The position numbers and the translations under genes were made by a program. Of a stretch of DNA of 64,000 nucleotides, positions 61,988 through 64,000 are shown piece after piece. Origin of the DNA: Asterias amurensis (lineage: Eukaryota > Echinodermata > Asteroidea > Forcipulatida > Asteriidae); NCBI RefSeq assembly GCF_032118995.1, contig NC_092654.1, forward strand, positions 992,001 through 1,056,000, in the 5' to 3' direction. Positions within the stretch are counted from its first letter, which is position 1; each line of letters opens with the position of its first letter. The notes beneath the pieces are model-generated. The model ran no database searches. It had not been told where the DNA came from and saw nothing but the letters and a program-made list of their open reading frames with translations.

Positions 61988-62339
61988 GACTTGGATCTCT
62001 CTCTGTTTCATCTTTAAAATTGGGGGAATTGGTAGAAAGGGGTAGGGAGATTAATCTTCTTGATGACAAACATTCTCCATCGATTTGATCGTATTTGTTG
62101 GTCAGGAAAAATTCACTTTGACACTGTCTGCGGCTGTTTTATTGAAGGTGTATAATTTAACCTTGCTACAGCTTCAACAGTTTAATTCTACAGATCTTTA
62201 TCTGTGTGTCACCATATATAGTCTTGCTGCCAGTGTGGAATGGCAATATCACACACTGATTCTCATTCTATAGACATGGTACCAAACTATTTGCCCTTCT
62301 AGCCTCCGTTTGGTTTATATTGATTTGAGAGGTAGGACA

Positions 62340-62345
62340 AATAAA
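62340..62345 (+). terminator. GORASP2: GORASP poly(A) signal
   Basis: AATAAA about 350 bases after the stop codon. Confidence 0.5.
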
Positions 62346-62399
62346 ATGGTGGTTTGATTAAGGACAATATTCAATGGTTAAAGCTAAATATACTGTAAA

Positions 62400-64000
62400 T
62401 CTAAATACAGTTTATTTGCTTATTTATGTAGCATGGAACACTTCTCACAGTATGTTACATAATGTATAGTCTGGCACCCTGACTTACTTGGCCTAGCGAA
62501 GCTAATTTCCATACATTTGACTCTCTGAGGTTGTTACCACTGAAAGTGTAAACTAAGTTCTGAACTTGTGATATACCTATACCATGGATTTAAAGGTCCA
62601 ACTTGTGCGAATCTGTTCAAAACTTCCTGCATCCCTAACTGGTTTGAGTGCTGTCAGGTACAGGCACTAAGGCAATGGCCAGGGGCATTGAGACAATTGC
62701 CGTATTGCCCCCATGAAGTATCAGGGCTATGTTCATGTAGGCTGATTCCCATCCAAGCTCACATGAGTGTTGGGGAACCAACACAGGAATGAGCTCATTT
62801 GGAGAGTGGTTTTATTTATGTCCCTGTGGTCAGCAAACACACACTGATTTACGGCTTGTTCAAATTACTACTTCTATGTAGCAATTTCCAAAGACAAAGA
62901 AGGAGACGAGGGAAGCTCTTACTTTAAGTTGTTTACTTTTTTATTTTCTCTTTCATAGTTTACACAAGGATCTAAGAAATGTATCAAATAATCTTCTTAG
63001 CATCTGAATTATTTAACCACAGTTAAGGTTGACCCAAAACAAGTCCAATACAAGGTCTCAAATTAAACAAAAAATTACAAGAAATTTTCATAGGTTTTTA
63101 CTGCACCCTTTTAAGTTTTACATACTTTTCAAAGCATATCTAATTCAAGAATTTATTGACCCAAATACCTGCTCTGAAGAAGTTGCCCAAATTGCAGCCT
63201 CATATAATGTTTTGTACATATAGAGTATTTACCAGAAGCTCAAGTTGTTTGTGTTTTACTTAAAAAGTAACATTTGGGGGAAGGGGTGGTCATACCATCA
63301 GCATGAAATTAAAGATAAAGAAAAGTTCTTCTTAATTCAAATCAAGAATTTTATTTACAAGAAGTTTATGTTTTAGGTTAATAAATGTCCCACATCCTCT
63401 CCTGAAATAACCAAACCATTCCCTGTTAAATTCATAATCATTGTTGCTTATTTACTTAGGCACACAGGCGAATTGTTAAATCAGATCCAAAGATTGTATA
63501 GCGCTGCAGGCGCAAGATTGGCAACTTGGGCTGAAATGTATGGTTTTATATACCATTTCAGTAAGCAACTCTTTCTATTCTACAACAGATTAGTGCAGTT
63601 GCTGTAGCAAAACATTTGCTTACCAAAATGGCGCATAGCCATACTCTCACAAGAGATAGGGCTCCAATTGCCTTAAAGCGTTTTACCAGCTTTACTAAAG
63701 ATTGAACTTGCCATATTACGAAGGAATTTGTAATTTCCAGTCCAGTAGCAGGTATATTATAAGGTAATGAATTTTGTAAATATTTTGGAAATTTTCTGAT
63801 TCTCTGGGCAGGTTTGCAATTTGGTGTCCTTTGCCCTTGATGAACACATGGCATTTGATGCATTACAATATCTGATTTAGGCCTTTCGCTTCATTCGTTT
63901 GAGGAAAAGGTACTTTTCCTTTACATATCTACTGGTATATTTCAATGAAGGCACTTGCCTCCATGCATTATCGAACCTGATAGTGTTTTTCCTACATAAG
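62400..64000. other. Downstream of GORASP, no gene seen
   Basis: Unique AT-rich DNA, perhaps including a longer 3' UTR. A 101-residue minus-strand frame at 63558-63863 has no recognisable features. Confidence 0.4.

Overview
The window is animal nuclear DNA: AT-rich, with intron-exon genes using GT-AG splice sites, long introns and many short palindromic repeats. The encoded proteins are closest to deuterostome families, and several TTAA-flanked foldback elements resemble ones I associate with echinoderm genomes. My inference is an echinoderm, perhaps a sea star; the species cannot be fixed from the sequence alone.

Layout: (1) 312-16056 (+) holds the 3' half of a neurabin/spinophilin gene: coiled-coil part, a linker, a SAM domain and a basic tail. 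Its 5' half, with the PP1-binding and PDZ parts, lies outside the window. Two frame-preserving candidate microexons sit in its introns. (2) 18-42 kb has no confidently recognised protein gene. It contains an unassigned first-exon candidate (22070), a tandem array of about 420-bp modules that each end in a splice-donor-like site (24.4-26.7 kb), a 14-bp satellite with higher-order structure (29.3-30.4 kb), and a roughly 2-kb segmental duplication with a seven-copy 75-bp array (32.8-37.0 kb). (3) 42003-45816 (+) is a complete eight-exon carboxypeptidase M-like gene with a possible 5' non-coding exon near 38.8 kb. (4) 47131-47697 (-) is an orphan single-exon ORF with a TCTCGCGAGA element upstream. 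(5) 48554-53113 (-) is a five-exon gene for a protein of about 1085 residues with two C-terminal SH3 domains, which I could not assign to a named family. (6) 55021-61987 (+) is a complete eight-exon GRASP55/65 (GORASP) gene, head to head with the SH3 gene.

The genes are unrelated neighbours, not an operon: a synaptic/actin PP1 scaffold, a secreted or GPI-anchored zinc carboxypeptidase, an SH3 adaptor and a Golgi stacking protein. Exon borders were placed by eye from splice consensus, unbroken phase and family similarity. For GORASP and CPM every junction keeps frame and follows the remembered family sequence closely. For neurabin and the SH3 gene the outer exons are less certain. Much of the remaining DNA is repeats: MITE-like inverted repeats, tRNA-like SINE fragments, homopolymer G/C tracts and tandem duplications.
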